Below, one piece after another: positions 18,160-26,771 of a DNA stretch of 64,000 nucleotides. The DNA comes from CBDBUR01 sp965212075 (GTDB lineage: Bacteria > Pseudomonadota > Alphaproteobacteria > JAPOUT01 > G958296285): contig OZ243043.1 in assembly GCA_965212075.1 (NCBI GenBank), positions 1,054,001 to 1,118,000 on the forward strand, given 5' to 3'. Every line of letters starts with the position of its first letter. Position 1 is the first letter of the stretch. Below the pieces are notes generated by a model. The model was not told the origin of the DNA and did not search any database. It saw only the letters and a list, made by a program, of their open reading frames with translations. Both the position numbers and the translations under genes were made by a program.

Positions 18160-18400
18160 CTATGTTGCTGCATCTCTGAGGGCAGCGGCACGGCGACCAT
18201 GATGAATCTGGCCAACCCGCGCAACAAGAGCATACCAGATATAAGCCTGTTTTGGGAACCGCGCGGCGTCAAGATGCATGGCGTCAAGCTGACCCAGCAT
18301 GAACAAAGCGGCCTGATGCCCCTGTGAGGCGGCCTTTTCAAACTATTGCCGCGCGTGAGGGCGGCGACGCTCATGCAGTCCGCGCGCGGGTGAAACCCTC
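18160..18400 (-). pseudogene. Sel1-repeat pseudogene fragment
   Basis: Reading the minus strand from about 18400 to the TAG at 18160-18162 gives R-P-H-A-R-Q, stop, then FEKAASQGHQAALFMLGQ and further on QAYIWYALVARVG. This is the end of a Sel1 protein in which the conserved Trp of the W-F-x-K-A-A motif (TGG) has become TAG. No upstream start with earlier repeats is found. It sits between the intact Sel1 gene and the small zinc-ribbon gene and appears to be the remnant of a tandem duplicate. Confidence 0.75.
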
Positions 18401-18409
18401 ATCCGCAAA

Positions 18410-18583
18410 TCACCAGAACATCATCACGAGCAAGCCAATAAATCCCATCAGGCTGATAAAAGGCGTCAGCTTAAACATTAAAGTTTCCTTCCGCGGACTA
18501 GGTTTCTGCAGACCGCAATGCGAACATTGTTCCGCAGTCGGCGCAACAACGCGCGCACACCCTTGGCATAGAATAACAGCCAT
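18410..18583 (-). CDS. Small zinc-ribbon membrane protein (57 aa)
   Basis: A 57-aa product. Near its start it has CQGC and 12 residues later CSHC, a two-Cys-pair zinc ribbon; the C-terminal half (LTPFISLMGFIGLLVMMFW) is one membrane helix. A purine-rich GGGGGAGAGGGG lies before the ATG at 18583. Proteins of this build are often annotated only as hypothetical; some zinc-ribbon/TM microproteins sense or regulate membrane partners. I do not recognise this one. The intact Cys pairs and ribosome binding site argue that it is real. Confidence 0.65.
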   Translation of the reverse strand: MAVILCQGCARVVAPTAEQCSHCGLQKPSPRKETLMFKLTPFISLMGFIGLLVMMFW

Positions 18584-18848
18584 GATCCCCTCTCCCCCAT
18601 GATTTCAGTTCATTGTAAATATTATAAAAGAAGACCAGCGAAGCAAGGGGGCTTTAACTCGCTTTTATCCGCGTTTGAGATATTTGGCTTTACGCCGAAC
18701 ATTCCTTCTATAAGTCATTTTTGGCTGATATAAGTAAAATCCGCGATCTTCGTGAATTTTCGACGCCCGCGGTGGCTAACAGCCATAAATTACTATACAA
18801 TTTTTTTTAGAATCAGTTAAGAAGTTCTATAGAGTAAAGAAGTATTGC

Positions 18849-19538
18849 ATGATGGATCTTAAAAAATTTCGCAAAGCTTTCAATAAACTAAAAAATCAAG
18901 GATTCATACAATCTACCCGCAGGGGGCCCACTGGAATCGGGCATACCCTAGAGACACATTTGGGTATTAAAGAAAATAATATTAAAACACCAGATTTTGG
19001 GTTTGCAGAACTCAAGGCGCATCGCAACAATAGCAGCAACCTAATCACGCTTTTTACATTTAATCGCAAAGCTTGGAAAATGAAACCTCTTGATGCCATA
19101 AGAAAATATGGTTCTTTAGATAAAAATGGCAGATTAGGCCTATACTATACACTTAAACTATCCCCAAACAATGCAGGCTTATTTGTTCATGTAGATGACG
19201 AACAGCTAGCTGTCAGACATATAGATGGATCAATAGTTGTTTTATGGTCGTTAAACGATTTAGCACAACATTTTAGCAAAAAAATACCCGCACTTATCCT
19301 TGTGAACGCCGACGCAGAAGAAAGGGATGACATTGAATGGTTTTGGTTTAATCGGGCAAGGCTTCTCAGAGGCACAACTCCGCATCTTTTACACACACAG
19401 ATAAAACAAGGTAAAATTTTAATTGATTTACGATTGCACGACAAAGGGACTCGCGCAAGAAATCATGGAACAGGATTTAGAATTCTAGAAAAAAATCTAG
19501 ATGATATATTTAGCAATATTCAGGACATAGATGTATAA
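18849..19538 (+). CDS. Type II restriction endonuclease, MvaI/BcnI family
   Basis: 229 aa. The sequence RRGPTGIGHTLETHLGIKEN followed by PDFGFAELKAHRNNSSNLITLFT matches the MvaI/BcnI family of MutH-like monomeric endonucleases that cut CCWGG or CCSGG; the D-(x)n-E-x-K catalytic set lies in PDFGFAELK. The exact recognition site cannot be read from sequence. The last 8 bases overlap the methyltransferase start, giving coupled expression with the nuclease first. The pair is strongly AT-rich compared with its neighbours, and lies beside a lone 23S gene, so acquisition by transfer is likely. ATG at 18852 is an equally good start. Confidence 0.85.
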   Translation: MMDLKKFRKAFNKLKNQGFIQSTRRGPTGIGHTLETHLGIKENNIKTPDFGFAELKAHRNNSSNLITLFTFNRKAWKMKPLDAIRKYGSLDKNGRLGLYYTLKLSPNNAGLFVHVDDEQLAVRHIDGSIVVLWSLNDLAQHFSKKIPALILVNADAEERDDIEWFWFNRARLLRGTTPHLLHTQIKQGKILIDLRLHDKGTRARNHGTGFRILEKNLDDIFSNIQDIDV

Positions 19539-20766
19539 AGTTATACGAGCACCAGAATATGATTTTGCGGGAGAATCATACTCAGATTTATACCCAAATT
19601 TACACCCCTACCCCGCAACGATGCTGCCTCAAATTGCAATAAAAATTCTTGAGGAAATAAACCCAAAAAGCAAAGAATCCTTATTAGACCCTTACTGTGG
19701 CTCTGGAACATCATTTTGTGCCGGAATTGATCAGGGCTTTTCAAATTTTCAGGGGTATGACATAAATCCTTTCGCCATTTTGCTCGCGAAAGCCCGCTTG
19801 ACTAAAATCAGCAAAAAAGGAATTGAATTAAACAAAGAAAATATAAAAAATAAAGTCTTTCAATTATCTTTCTGTAGACGCAACCCAAAGGAAAGCAAAC
19901 TACCCCGCTATCATAATATTGATTATTGGTTCTCTAAAGATATTATGTATCTCCTATCAGATATACAAAAATGCATAGAAACAATTCACAACCCTGATAT
20001 AAGACGATTATTCTTGATACCATTCTACGCTACAGTCAGAGCCTGTTCTTATACCAGAAAAGGTGAATTCAAACTATACCGTATGCCAGAAGAAAAACTG
20101 GATAGATTCAACCCCGATCCGGTAGCGATTTATCTTACAAAGATTGAAGAAACAATCAAAATTTATTTAGAAAAATATCATCCTCGTATCGGAAAACCAC
20201 GCCTTTCGATCAACAATAAGTTTATTCCAAACAATTTTGACGTTGTGCTAACCAGCCCTCCTTATGGCGATAGTCGAACGACTGTTGCCTATGGCCAATT
20301 CTCATTTTTTGCTAACTTATGGGCTGGATTTAATGACGCAAGCAAGATTGACAATAAACTTATGGGGGGTCGTAAAGCTAAAAAAATTTTTAATGAAGGC
20401 ATTATTTCTAGAGATATCAAAAAAATCAACACATGCGATTCGAGAAGAGCACTCGAAATATCTTCATTTTATGAAGATTTGGGTTTTTCAATAGATCAAG
20501 TTGCAAACACAATTAAAGTAGGAGGATTTTCTATTTATGTAGTTGGCAATCGCACGGTCAAATCAGTTCAGCTAAAAACGGATCAATTTGTTGCTGAAAA
20601 ATTTGAAAAAAATGGATTCAAGCACTTATTTACTTATAAAAGAGCTATACATAACAAAACAATGCCAACAAAAAATTCACCGACAAACAAACCAGGAGCT
20701 GTTGCAAGCACAATGCAACATGAATTTATTATCGTCTCACAAAAATCAAAAAGAATATGTGGTTAA
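19531..20766 (+). CDS. DNA methyltransferase (cognate, probably N4-cytosine)
   Basis: 411 aa. SAM-binding motif I is DPYCGSGT (residues 53-60) and catalytic motif IV is TSPPYG (about 241-246); S-P-P-Y is usual for N4-cytosine methylases, which fits the m4C modification known for MvaI and BcnI systems. About 180 residues separate the motifs, probably including target recognition. It overlaps the endonuclease gene and should protect the same site. AT-rich like its partner. A strong hairpin terminator follows (20786-20815). Confidence 0.87.
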   Translation: MYKVIRAPEYDFAGESYSDLYPNLHPYPATMLPQIAIKILEEINPKSKESLLDPYCGSGTSFCAGIDQGFSNFQGYDINPFAILLAKARLTKISKKGIELNKENIKNKVFQLSFCRRNPKESKLPRYHNIDYWFSKDIMYLLSDIQKCIETIHNPDIRRLFLIPFYATVRACSYTRKGEFKLYRMPEEKLDRFNPDPVAIYLTKIEETIKIYLEKYHPRIGKPRLSINNKFIPNNFDVVLTSPPYGDSRTTVAYGQFSFFANLWAGFNDASKIDNKLMGGRKAKKIFNEGIISRDIKKINTCDSRRALEISSFYEDLGFSIDQVANTIKVGGFSIYVVGNRTVKSVQLKTDQFVAEKFEKNGFKHLFTYKRAIHNKTMPTKNSPTNKPGAVASTMQHEFIIVSQKSKRICG

Positions 20767-20785
20767 TAAAGCACCACTAAAAAGC

Positions 20786-20820
20786 GGTCGCCCCGCTTGA
20801 AAAAGCGGGGCGGCCTTACA
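20786..20820. terminator. Bidirectional terminator between methyltransferase and 23S
   Basis: A 13-bp stem (20786-20798 with 20803-20815, one mismatch) around a GAAA loop. On the plus strand it ends the restriction-modification operon; on the minus strand it is followed by CTTTTTAG and can end the 23S transcript. No 5S gene fits between it and the 23S 3' end. Confidence 0.8.
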
Positions 20821-20845
20821 TCTGATCAGGTGAAAATATGTGATC

Positions 20846-20861
20846 TGATCCAACAATAATT
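20846..20861 (-). other. 23S precursor processing stem, 3' arm
   Basis: These bases are complementary to 24741-24755 on the other side of the 23S gene (15 pairs, one bulged base: ATTAT-GTTGGATCAG against its complement). Such a long-range stem bounding the gene is the usual RNase III site of pre-23S. It closes before any 5S sequence, so 23S is transcribed and processed alone. Confidence 0.65.
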
Positions 20862-21013
20862 CCTGAGCGCTCCGTCTTCAAACACTGGGAATGAAAACGA
20901 TCAAGCCAATCGGGTGATTAGTACTGGTCCGCTTCACGCGTCGCCGCGCTTTCACTCCCAGCCTATCAACGTGGTGGTCTTCCACGGCCCTGATAGGGAA
21001 ATCTAGTCTCGAG

Positions 21014-21055
<42 letters not shown>

Positions 21056-21107
21056 CATTTAGCTACCCTGCTATGCCGCTGGCGCGACAACAGGTCCACC
21101 AGAGATG

Positions 21108-21139
<32 letters not shown>

Positions 21140-21237
21140 CTCCTCTCAAATTTCCAACACCCACGGCAGATAGGGACCGAACTGTCTCACGACGTTCTAA
21201 ACCCAGCTCACGTACCACTTTAATTGGCGAACAGCCA

Positions 21238-21295
<58 letters not shown>

Positions 21296-21324
21296 AACGC
21301 CGTCGATATGAACTCTTGGGCGTC

Positions 21325-21362
<38 letters not shown>

Positions 21363-21809
21363 TCGATGGCCCTTCCACTCGGAACCACCGGGTCACTATG
21401 ACCGACTTTCGTCTCTGCTCGAGCTGTCACTCTCGCAGTCAGGCAGGCTTATGCCATTGCACTCTATAAAGCTGATTTCCGACCAGCCTGAGCCTACCAT
21501 CGCGCGCCTCCGTTACTCTTTGGGAGGCGACCTCCCCAGTCAAACTACCCACCATGCAGGGTCCCGGATCCGGATTCACGGATCGCGGTTAGACGCAAGC
21601 ATAATCAAGGGCGGTATCTCAAGGGCGACTCCACCAGAGCTGACGCTCCGGCTTCGAAGTCTCCCGCCTATCCTGCACATGATCACGCCCACGCCACTGC
21701 AAAGCTATAGTAAAGGTTCACGGGGTCTTTCCGTCTGACCGCAGGTTGCCCGCATCTTCACGGGCAATTCAATTTCGCTGAGTCGATGTTGGAGACAGTG
21801 GGGAAGTCG

Positions 21810-21901
<92 letters not shown>

Positions 21902-22280
21902 GTTCAGAGCTTGCACTCCACCCCTTAACCTTCCGGCACCGGGCAGGCGTCAGACCCTATACTTCGCCTTGCGGCTTCGCAGAGTCCTATGTTTTTAGTA
22001 AACAGTCGCTACCCCCTGGTTTGTGTCCCCGCGAGCTGCTTGCGCAGCAAGCGGGCTCCCTTCTTCCGAAGTTACGGGAGTAATTTGCCGAGTTCCTTCA
22101 ACATCGTTCTCTCAAGCGCCTTGGTATGCTCTACCTGTCCACCTGTGTCGGTTTGGGGTACGGTCATTGTTGCGGGGGCTATTTCCTGGAACACAGATGC
22201 TCGCCTCTTCAATCCAATAAGAAAAGACAAACGATCTCTATCCGTCACCACCCGCTGGTTGAGGAATATTAACCTCATTC

Positions 22281-22313
<33 letters not shown>

Positions 22314-22510
22314 GCCGACTAACCCTGCGCAGACGAACTTGACGCAGGAAACCTTGGACTTTCGGCGAGAGGGATTCTCACCCTCTTTATCGCTACTCAT
22401 GTCAGCATTCTCACTTGTCATGCCTCCAGATGTCCTCGCGGATCATCCTTCAACGGCCTAGACAACGCTCCGCTACCGCGCAAGAGGCCTCAGACAGCAC
22501 TGAAAATTTA

Positions 22511-22897
22511 TTATTGTTTCGGGTTTGTTTGCGAGGTCATGCCCCGCAGCATTTTATCGAGCGGCTCGAATTTGAAATTGCCGACTTCAAATAGATCTAT
22601 CATTTGCCGATAGATTTCCATTTCATCGGCGTCAATTTTATACCCATTCATTTCCAAAAAGGTTTGGGCGGCGCCGAAAGCAACCCGCTTATTCCCATCA
22701 ATGAAGGGATGATTTATCGCTAGGCTTTCCATTAAGGCTGCTGCCTCAGCGATAATATCTGGGTAATATCCGCTTTGTGGACGATGGACTGCCGCTTCTA
22801 GCGCGCCCTCGTCACGAATTCCATGCAACCCGCCATGAAGATCTACCAGCTTATTATGAATAGCAATGATAGCTCTGACGGTAAGATATTCCGCCAC
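22511..22897 (-). CDS. doc: Death-on-curing (Doc) family toxin within 23S IVS
   Basis: 128 aa, Fic/Doc fold. The active-site motif HPFIDGNKR (residues 63-71) has Lys where Fic AMP-transferases have Gly (HxFxxGNGR); this is the Doc version, and the P1 Doc protein phosphorylates EF-Tu and stops translation. The N-terminal LHGGLHGIRDEGALEAAVHRP is also typical of chromosomal Doc homologues. Start is GTG at 22897, sharing one base with the stop of the 59-aa gene upstream (TAGTG), the tight coupling expected of a toxin behind its antitoxin. The gene is encoded in the sense of the surrounding 23S rRNA. Confidence 0.9.
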   Translation of the reverse strand: MAEYLTVRAIIAIHNKLVDLHGGLHGIRDEGALEAAVHRPQSGYYPDIIAEAAALMESLAINHPFIDGNKRVAFGAAQTFLEMNGYKIDADEMEIYRQMIDLFEVGNFKFEPLDKMLRGMTSQTNPKQ

Positions 22898-23076
22898 TAT
22901 TTGGCGAGCTGTCTATAAAGACGGCTAAAGCGTCCCAAACCATTTTTGAACGCTTTGAGTGCCTTTGGGCTTAGAGCTTGCTCTAATTCCCTATCAATAT
23001 CGCTCTGTCTCTCTTGAGCTTGAGAGGCAGATCGCGTCGGGGTTTTCCCAAGGGCTTTTTCTTTGAATATAGACAT
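22897..23076 (-). CDS. Candidate antitoxin of the Doc toxin (59 aa)
   Basis: A 59-aa basic, helical product beginning MSIFKEKALGKTPTRSASQA and ending SRLYRQLAK. Its stop overlaps the Doc GTG by one base. It does not show a Phd/YefM DNA-binding domain; the C-terminal LEQALSPKALKAFKNGLGRF helix would suit toxin binding. Identity as antitoxin is inferred from size, order and overlap. Just upstream are an inverted repeat (AAGACT ... AGTCTT) and TTGACT/TATAGT boxes 14 bases apart, possibly a private promoter/operator; the spacing is short, so this is weak. Confidence 0.6.
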   Translation of the reverse strand: MSIFKEKALGKTPTRSASQAQERQSDIDRELEQALSPKALKAFKNGLGRFSRLYRQLAK

Positions 23077-23159
23077 AAAGACTAGACTATAGAAAAAGTC
23101 TTAAAAGTCAAATTTTAATTTTATTCTCACTTCCACAAAGGCTTAAAAATAGATTTTAG

Positions 23160-23411
23160 TCACCCTTTAATTCTAGGGTCTGTCAAAATCGCATATAGAT
23201 ATGATGGTCCCTGAAGGCGTTGTAGCGGCACTGTGTTTTCCAAAGGCATCAGTTCCCAAGCTTTCTCAAAATGCGATCTCGGAAGATTACGGTTGGTCGT
23301 GCTTGGCCTCAAAGCATTATGAATTATTTCATAAGTAAAAGATTTCCCTTTTTTCTGACTAAATGTTTCCCCTTCACATTCAATAATTCTCTGCCAAATT
23401 TCATCAAACAT
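23160..23411 (-). CDS. Unknown 83-aa protein within 23S IVS
   Basis: Begins MFDEIWQRIIECEGETF and contains the segments KGKSFTYEIIHNAL, PRSHFEKAWELMPLENTVP and a C-terminal LQGPSYLYAILTDPRIKG. I have the impression that similar small proteins occur next to toxin-antitoxin and mobile genes, but I know no function. ATG at 23411 is chosen because AGGAG lies 7 bases before it; the frame is open for seven codons more. It is first in the three-gene IVS operon, 83 bases before the antitoxin gene. Confidence 0.65.
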   Translation of the reverse strand: MFDEIWQRIIECEGETFSQKKGKSFTYEIIHNALRPSTTNRNLPRSHFEKAWELMPLENTVPLQRLQGPSYLYAILTDPRIKG

Positions 23412-23601
23412 AGCTTTTCTCCTAGCCCCCATTTCCCAACATTTTAATATTTTAGGGGTAGGGAAGCAAGACGATCACGCCCTGCTTCCCTTATCCCGTT
23501 TCTCAGTGCTGACTGAGACCTCTTGCACCCGAAGCTTCGGTATATGGCTTGAGCCCCGTTACATTTTCGGCGCGAGAAAACTTGATTAGACCAGTGAGCT
23601 G

Positions 23602-23652
<51 letters not shown>

Positions 23653-24045
23653 TGGTCTTCTCACATCCTTTGCCACTTAGCCATAATTTAGGGACCTTAG
23701 CTGTCGGTTAGGGCTGTTTCCCTTTCCACCACGGACCTTAGCACCCGTAGTGTGTCTGCCGCATATAACGTCTCGGTATTCGGAGTTTGGTTAGGTTTGG
23801 TAAGACTTGCGTCCCCCTAGCCCATCCAGTGCTCTACCCCCGAGAGTCTTACTGCGACGCTCTACCTAAATAGATTTCGCGGAGAACCAGCTATCTCCGG
23901 GTTTGATTGGCCTTTCACCCCTAGCCACAGGTCATCCCCCCATTTTTCAACATAGGTGGGTTCGGTCCTCCAGTGCGTGTTACCGCACCTTCAACCTGCC
24001 CATGGCTAGATCACCCGGTTTCGGGTTTGATCCGACGAACTATGG

Positions 24046-24079
<34 letters not shown>

Positions 24080-24238
24080 CCTTGCGGCTTAAGCTCGCTC
24101 GCCAGACCAACTCGCTGACCCATTATACAAAAGGTACGCCGTCACCCATCCCATCCGAAGATGGGATAAAGGCTCCGACTGATTGTAGGCATTCGGTTTC
24201 AGGTTCTATTTCACTCCCCTCGTCGGGGTTCTTTTCGC

Positions 24239-24270
<32 letters not shown>

Positions 24271-24700
24271 GTCAAGGAGTACTTAGGCTTGGAGGGTGGT
24301 CCCCCCATCTTCAGACAGGATTTCACGTGTCCCGCCTTACGCATGTCCCGCTTGCTTTGTTTTCCCATACAGGGCTTTCACCTCCTATGGCGCTCCTTTC
24401 CAGAGAGCTTCTGGTAACAAAACGAGCAGGCACTGGCCTGGTCCGCGTTCGCTCGCCACTACTAGCGGAGTCTCGGTTGATGTCCTTTCCTCCGGGTAAT
24501 TAGATGTTTCAGTTCCCCGGGTTTGCTTCTTTGCCCTATTTTATTCAGACAAAAATGATCTTAAAAAGATCGGGTTTCCCCATTCGGAAATCTGCGGATC
24601 AAAGCTTGTTTGCAGCTTCCCGCAGCTTATCGCAGCATTCTACGTCCTTCATCGCCTCTTGACGCCAAGGCATCTACCAAATGCCCTTTTGCGCTTGACC

Positions 24701-25009
24701 GTTCTCAATCTCAATGTTTGAGATTAGAACAGAACGATCAGACATTATGTTGGATCAGGATTCGTTAAAAACGAATCCCGTTGATCACATACTCTTCACG
24801 ATCTCAAACCCCCATCGCGGTATCACGCACGATAGCGTAAACGAGCCTTCACGCGACCGAAACCGGCAGCGCAGTAACATTCCAATTTGGGGTCAAAAAA
24901 GTCGGGAGAATCCCGACCTCTTGAGCTTTGATTTTGCCCTAAACCTCGCTTTGATGCAAGGTATAATCGGATAGCCTCACTAAAGAGGCATATTTCAGGG
25001 ACATATATT
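24701..25009 (-). promoter_or_regulatory. 23S leader and divergent promoter region
   Basis: Contains the 5' arm of the pre-23S processing stem (24741-24755), short local hairpins (AATCTCAA/TTGAGATT near 24710; GGATTCGTT.../AACGAATCC near 24760), and, for minus-strand transcription, a terminator-like hairpin at 24895-24917 lying upstream of the mature 23S. The 23S promoter must be in this stretch or before it; the plus-strand gene at 25010 also needs a promoter here. I cannot assign -35/-10 boxes with confidence. Confidence 0.5.
24895..24917 (-). terminator. Terminator-like hairpin upstream of 23S
   Basis: On the minus strand GTCGGGA-TTC-TCCCGAC is followed directly by TTTTTTG, a textbook intrinsic terminator, about 195 bases before the mature 23S 5' end. 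There is no minus-strand gene between it and the divergent gene start at 25010, so either it shields 23S from readthrough or it acts as a leader attenuator. Confidence 0.7.
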
Positions 25010-26062
25010 TTGGAAAAAGAGCTTCAGAAACATCAAAAACATCAGAAGCATCAGGCGCAGAGGCGCAGATGGTGGCCAGGCGGGGCGCGACCGCGTCCGG
25101 CGTGGCCGCGCGGGGCGCGACTGCGTCTGGCGCGACTGCGTCCGGCGGGGCTTTTGACCTCAACTTTGATTCATGGGGTGGTTTTGGCTTTGGCCTATCC
25201 TTGGGCCTTTCTGGGTCTGCTCGCTATGCTCACCGATGTCATTGACCCCGATCTGCTAGGCACACGCGGCGGCCAGCGCTGGGCTGCCGAGATCGGCCTG
25301 ACCGAAGCCGGCGGTGAATTCGGCAGCGAGGATAAAGCGCTTGAAGAAGAAGGCGAAGTGCTGCGGGTTGAAATCGTGACCCTGCCCTCGCAGGGAAAGG
25401 ACATTCTCGCAGAGCATAAGACCGAAGAGGATTCCGACAGCACCAAAAAAGAAGAGGCCGCCGCCATCGGCGAAGAAAAAGGAAAGACCGAAGAGGATCA
25501 AGCCGTTGACAAAGCGCAGCCTTCAGCGCCCGCACAGGCTTCTGCCGATGCCGCGCAAGGCCGCGCGCGCGCGCAGAGCATAGGCCGCGACATTGGCGGC
25601 GCGCAGGGCATTGGCGGATCGGATCAGAAAGCTATAGGCCAATTCGTCTCAGGCGAAGAGGCCAAAAAGATATTGTCGGGCTGGACTTTTGTTGGCACCA
25701 ATGGCTTTGCCGACGGCTCAATCAGCAGCAAAAAAGAGCGCGTACGCTCTGATATTAATTGGCGGGTTTATTATCGCAGCGACGGCTATCTTTATGCGCG
25801 CTTCTCCCGCGAGGCATCCTTGACGCCGCATGGCAAAATCGCTTTGCGCGAATTTTGGTCGGGCGGACGCTGGTGGATCAAAGGCAATTGGCTCTGTCAA
25901 TCAATTGACAAGTGGTTTTATGGCGGTGAGGTCTGTTTTGAAGTCCGCCGCAAAGAAAAAGAGATGGCTTTATATTACGCATCATGCTGGGGCGTGTCGC
26001 GCTGCTATCAAGGACGATTAGGCCCGCGCGGATTCATCCGCCCGGGTTCGCAATTAGAGTAA
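25010..26062 (+). CDS. TolA/TonB-like membrane-anchored protein, unknown C-domain
   Basis: 350 aa if the TTG at 25010 is used; the true start is uncertain. A KHQ tandem triplet repeat and an Arg/Ala/Pro-rich N-tail precede one membrane helix (about 47-72). Then VLRVEIVTLPSQ, like the segment after the anchor in TonB/TolA proteins, and a Lys/Glu/Ala-rich linker (about 120-190). The C-terminal ~130 residues form a compact domain with many Trp and Tyr and four Cys (LCQS, VCFE, SCWG, RCYQ), probably periplasmic. I do not recognise that domain. No tol genes are adjacent. Confidence 0.6.
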   Translation: MEKELQKHQKHQKHQAQRRRWWPGGARPRPAWPRGARLRLARLRPAGLLTSTLIHGVVLALAYPWAFLGLLAMLTDVIDPDLLGTRGGQRWAAEIGLTEAGGEFGSEDKALEEEGEVLRVEIVTLPSQGKDILAEHKTEEDSDSTKKEEAAAIGEEKGKTEEDQAVDKAQPSAPAQASADAAQGRARAQSIGRDIGGAQGIGGSDQKAIGQFVSGEEAKKILSGWTFVGTNGFADGSISSKKERVRSDINWRVYYRSDGYLYARFSREASLTPHGKIALREFWSGGRWWIKGNWLCQSIDKWFYGGEVCFEVRRKEKEMALYYASCWGVSRCYQGRLGPRGFIRPGSQLE

Positions 26063-26066
26063 TTTT

Positions 26067-26699
26067 TTAAAGCCGCCAAATGACGCCGATGCGAATATCA
26101 TCGGCTTCGCGATCACCTTGATGGCGCAGATAGACCGCGCGCAAGCCAAGACCCAGACCGATTTCATATTCCAGACCACCGCCAACCGCAAAGGTTGAAA
26201 AGCTATCATCAAAACTCACACCGATCGGTTCCTGAGCGGTGGAAGGCGTGATGCTTAAATCATTATCCGTGTAGATATAACCTGCGCGGCCAAATATCAG
26301 CAGATCGCTGAGCAGATAAAAACCCCCATCCGCGACAGCATGAAGAATAAAATTTTCCTCTATTCTACCCTGCGGCAGACGCGCGCGCAGAGCTGCATCC
26401 ACCTGATCTCCCTCAAAAGAGGCATCATCCTTAAAGGAGGAATAAGCAAAACCAACCTCGGCACCAACATAAAGTTTCACAAGCGAAAGCCCATAGCCGA
26501 GCACGCCGCCATAGATGTAATCCCCTTTTTCAAACACAGCATCACCGACATTGTCTGCGTCGACATCTTGAGAGATTTTCACATCCTGATAGCCGCCCTC
26601 CATGCCGATATAAAGGTCGCCCGGCAAAACGCAGCCCGTCATCACAAGCAGCAGGCTGGCAAATGTCAAGCGGATTATTTTCACATTTATACGTCCCAT
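26067..26699 (-). CDS. Outer-membrane beta-barrel protein with lipoprotein-type signal
   Basis: 210 aa. Signal region KIIRLTFASLLLVMTGC ends in a lipobox-like L-V-M-T-G-C, then DLYIGMEGGYQDVKIS starts a small OmpA/opacity-type barrel. Strands such as YGGVLGYGLSLVKLYVGAEV and FAVGGGLEYEIGLGLGLRAV end in a terminal RL. The start at 26699 (MGRINVKI) is preferred over an upstream ATG. It is convergent with 25010-26062 and lies next to a second barrel gene beyond the tRNA. Ligand unknown. Confidence 0.75.
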   Translation of the reverse strand: MGRINVKIIRLTFASLLLVMTGCVLPGDLYIGMEGGYQDVKISQDVDADNVGDAVFEKGDYIYGGVLGYGLSLVKLYVGAEVGFAYSSFKDDASFEGDQVDAALRARLPQGRIEENFILHAVADGGFYLLSDLLIFGRAGYIYTDNDLSITPSTAQEPIGVSFDDSFSTFAVGGGLEYEIGLGLGLRAVYLRHQGDREADDIRIGVIWRL

Positions 26700-26771
26700 G
26701 GCATAAGTCTCATTGAATGATTCGGACTTCTCATGGGCAGAGCATATCATACTCGTCAAATGATCGTCAAA

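Larger units (their letters stand above)
22481..23525 (-). other. 23S rRNA intervening sequence (IVS) carrying a toxin-antitoxin operon
   Basis: A 23-base inverted repeat with two mismatches (22481-22503 against 23503-23525) closes the element and replaces the tip of helix 45, a classical IVS site cleaved by RNase III in Salmonella and other bacteria. Classical IVSs are short or encode the four-helix S23 protein; here the 999 bases between the arms encode three proteins in the rRNA direction: an 83-aa unknown, a 59-aa candidate antitoxin and a Doc toxin. A second perfect 8-bp hairpin (GGGAAGCA at 23461, TGCTTCCC at 23483) lies near the 5' side. Whether translation occurs from the rRNA precursor or from an internal promoter is not known. 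Confidence 0.88.

Noticed and set aside
20767..20898. 5S rRNA gene after 23S
   Set aside because: Only a terminator and the processing stem fit in the ~130 bases; no 5S-like sequence is seen.
22481..23525. Group I intron or homing endonuclease in 23S
   Set aside because: The flanks form a simple inverted repeat at helix 45, no group I core and no LAGLIDADG or HNH motif is seen; the IVS explanation fits.
22481..23525. S23 four-helix IVS protein
   Set aside because: None of the three frames resembles S23; the largest is Doc.
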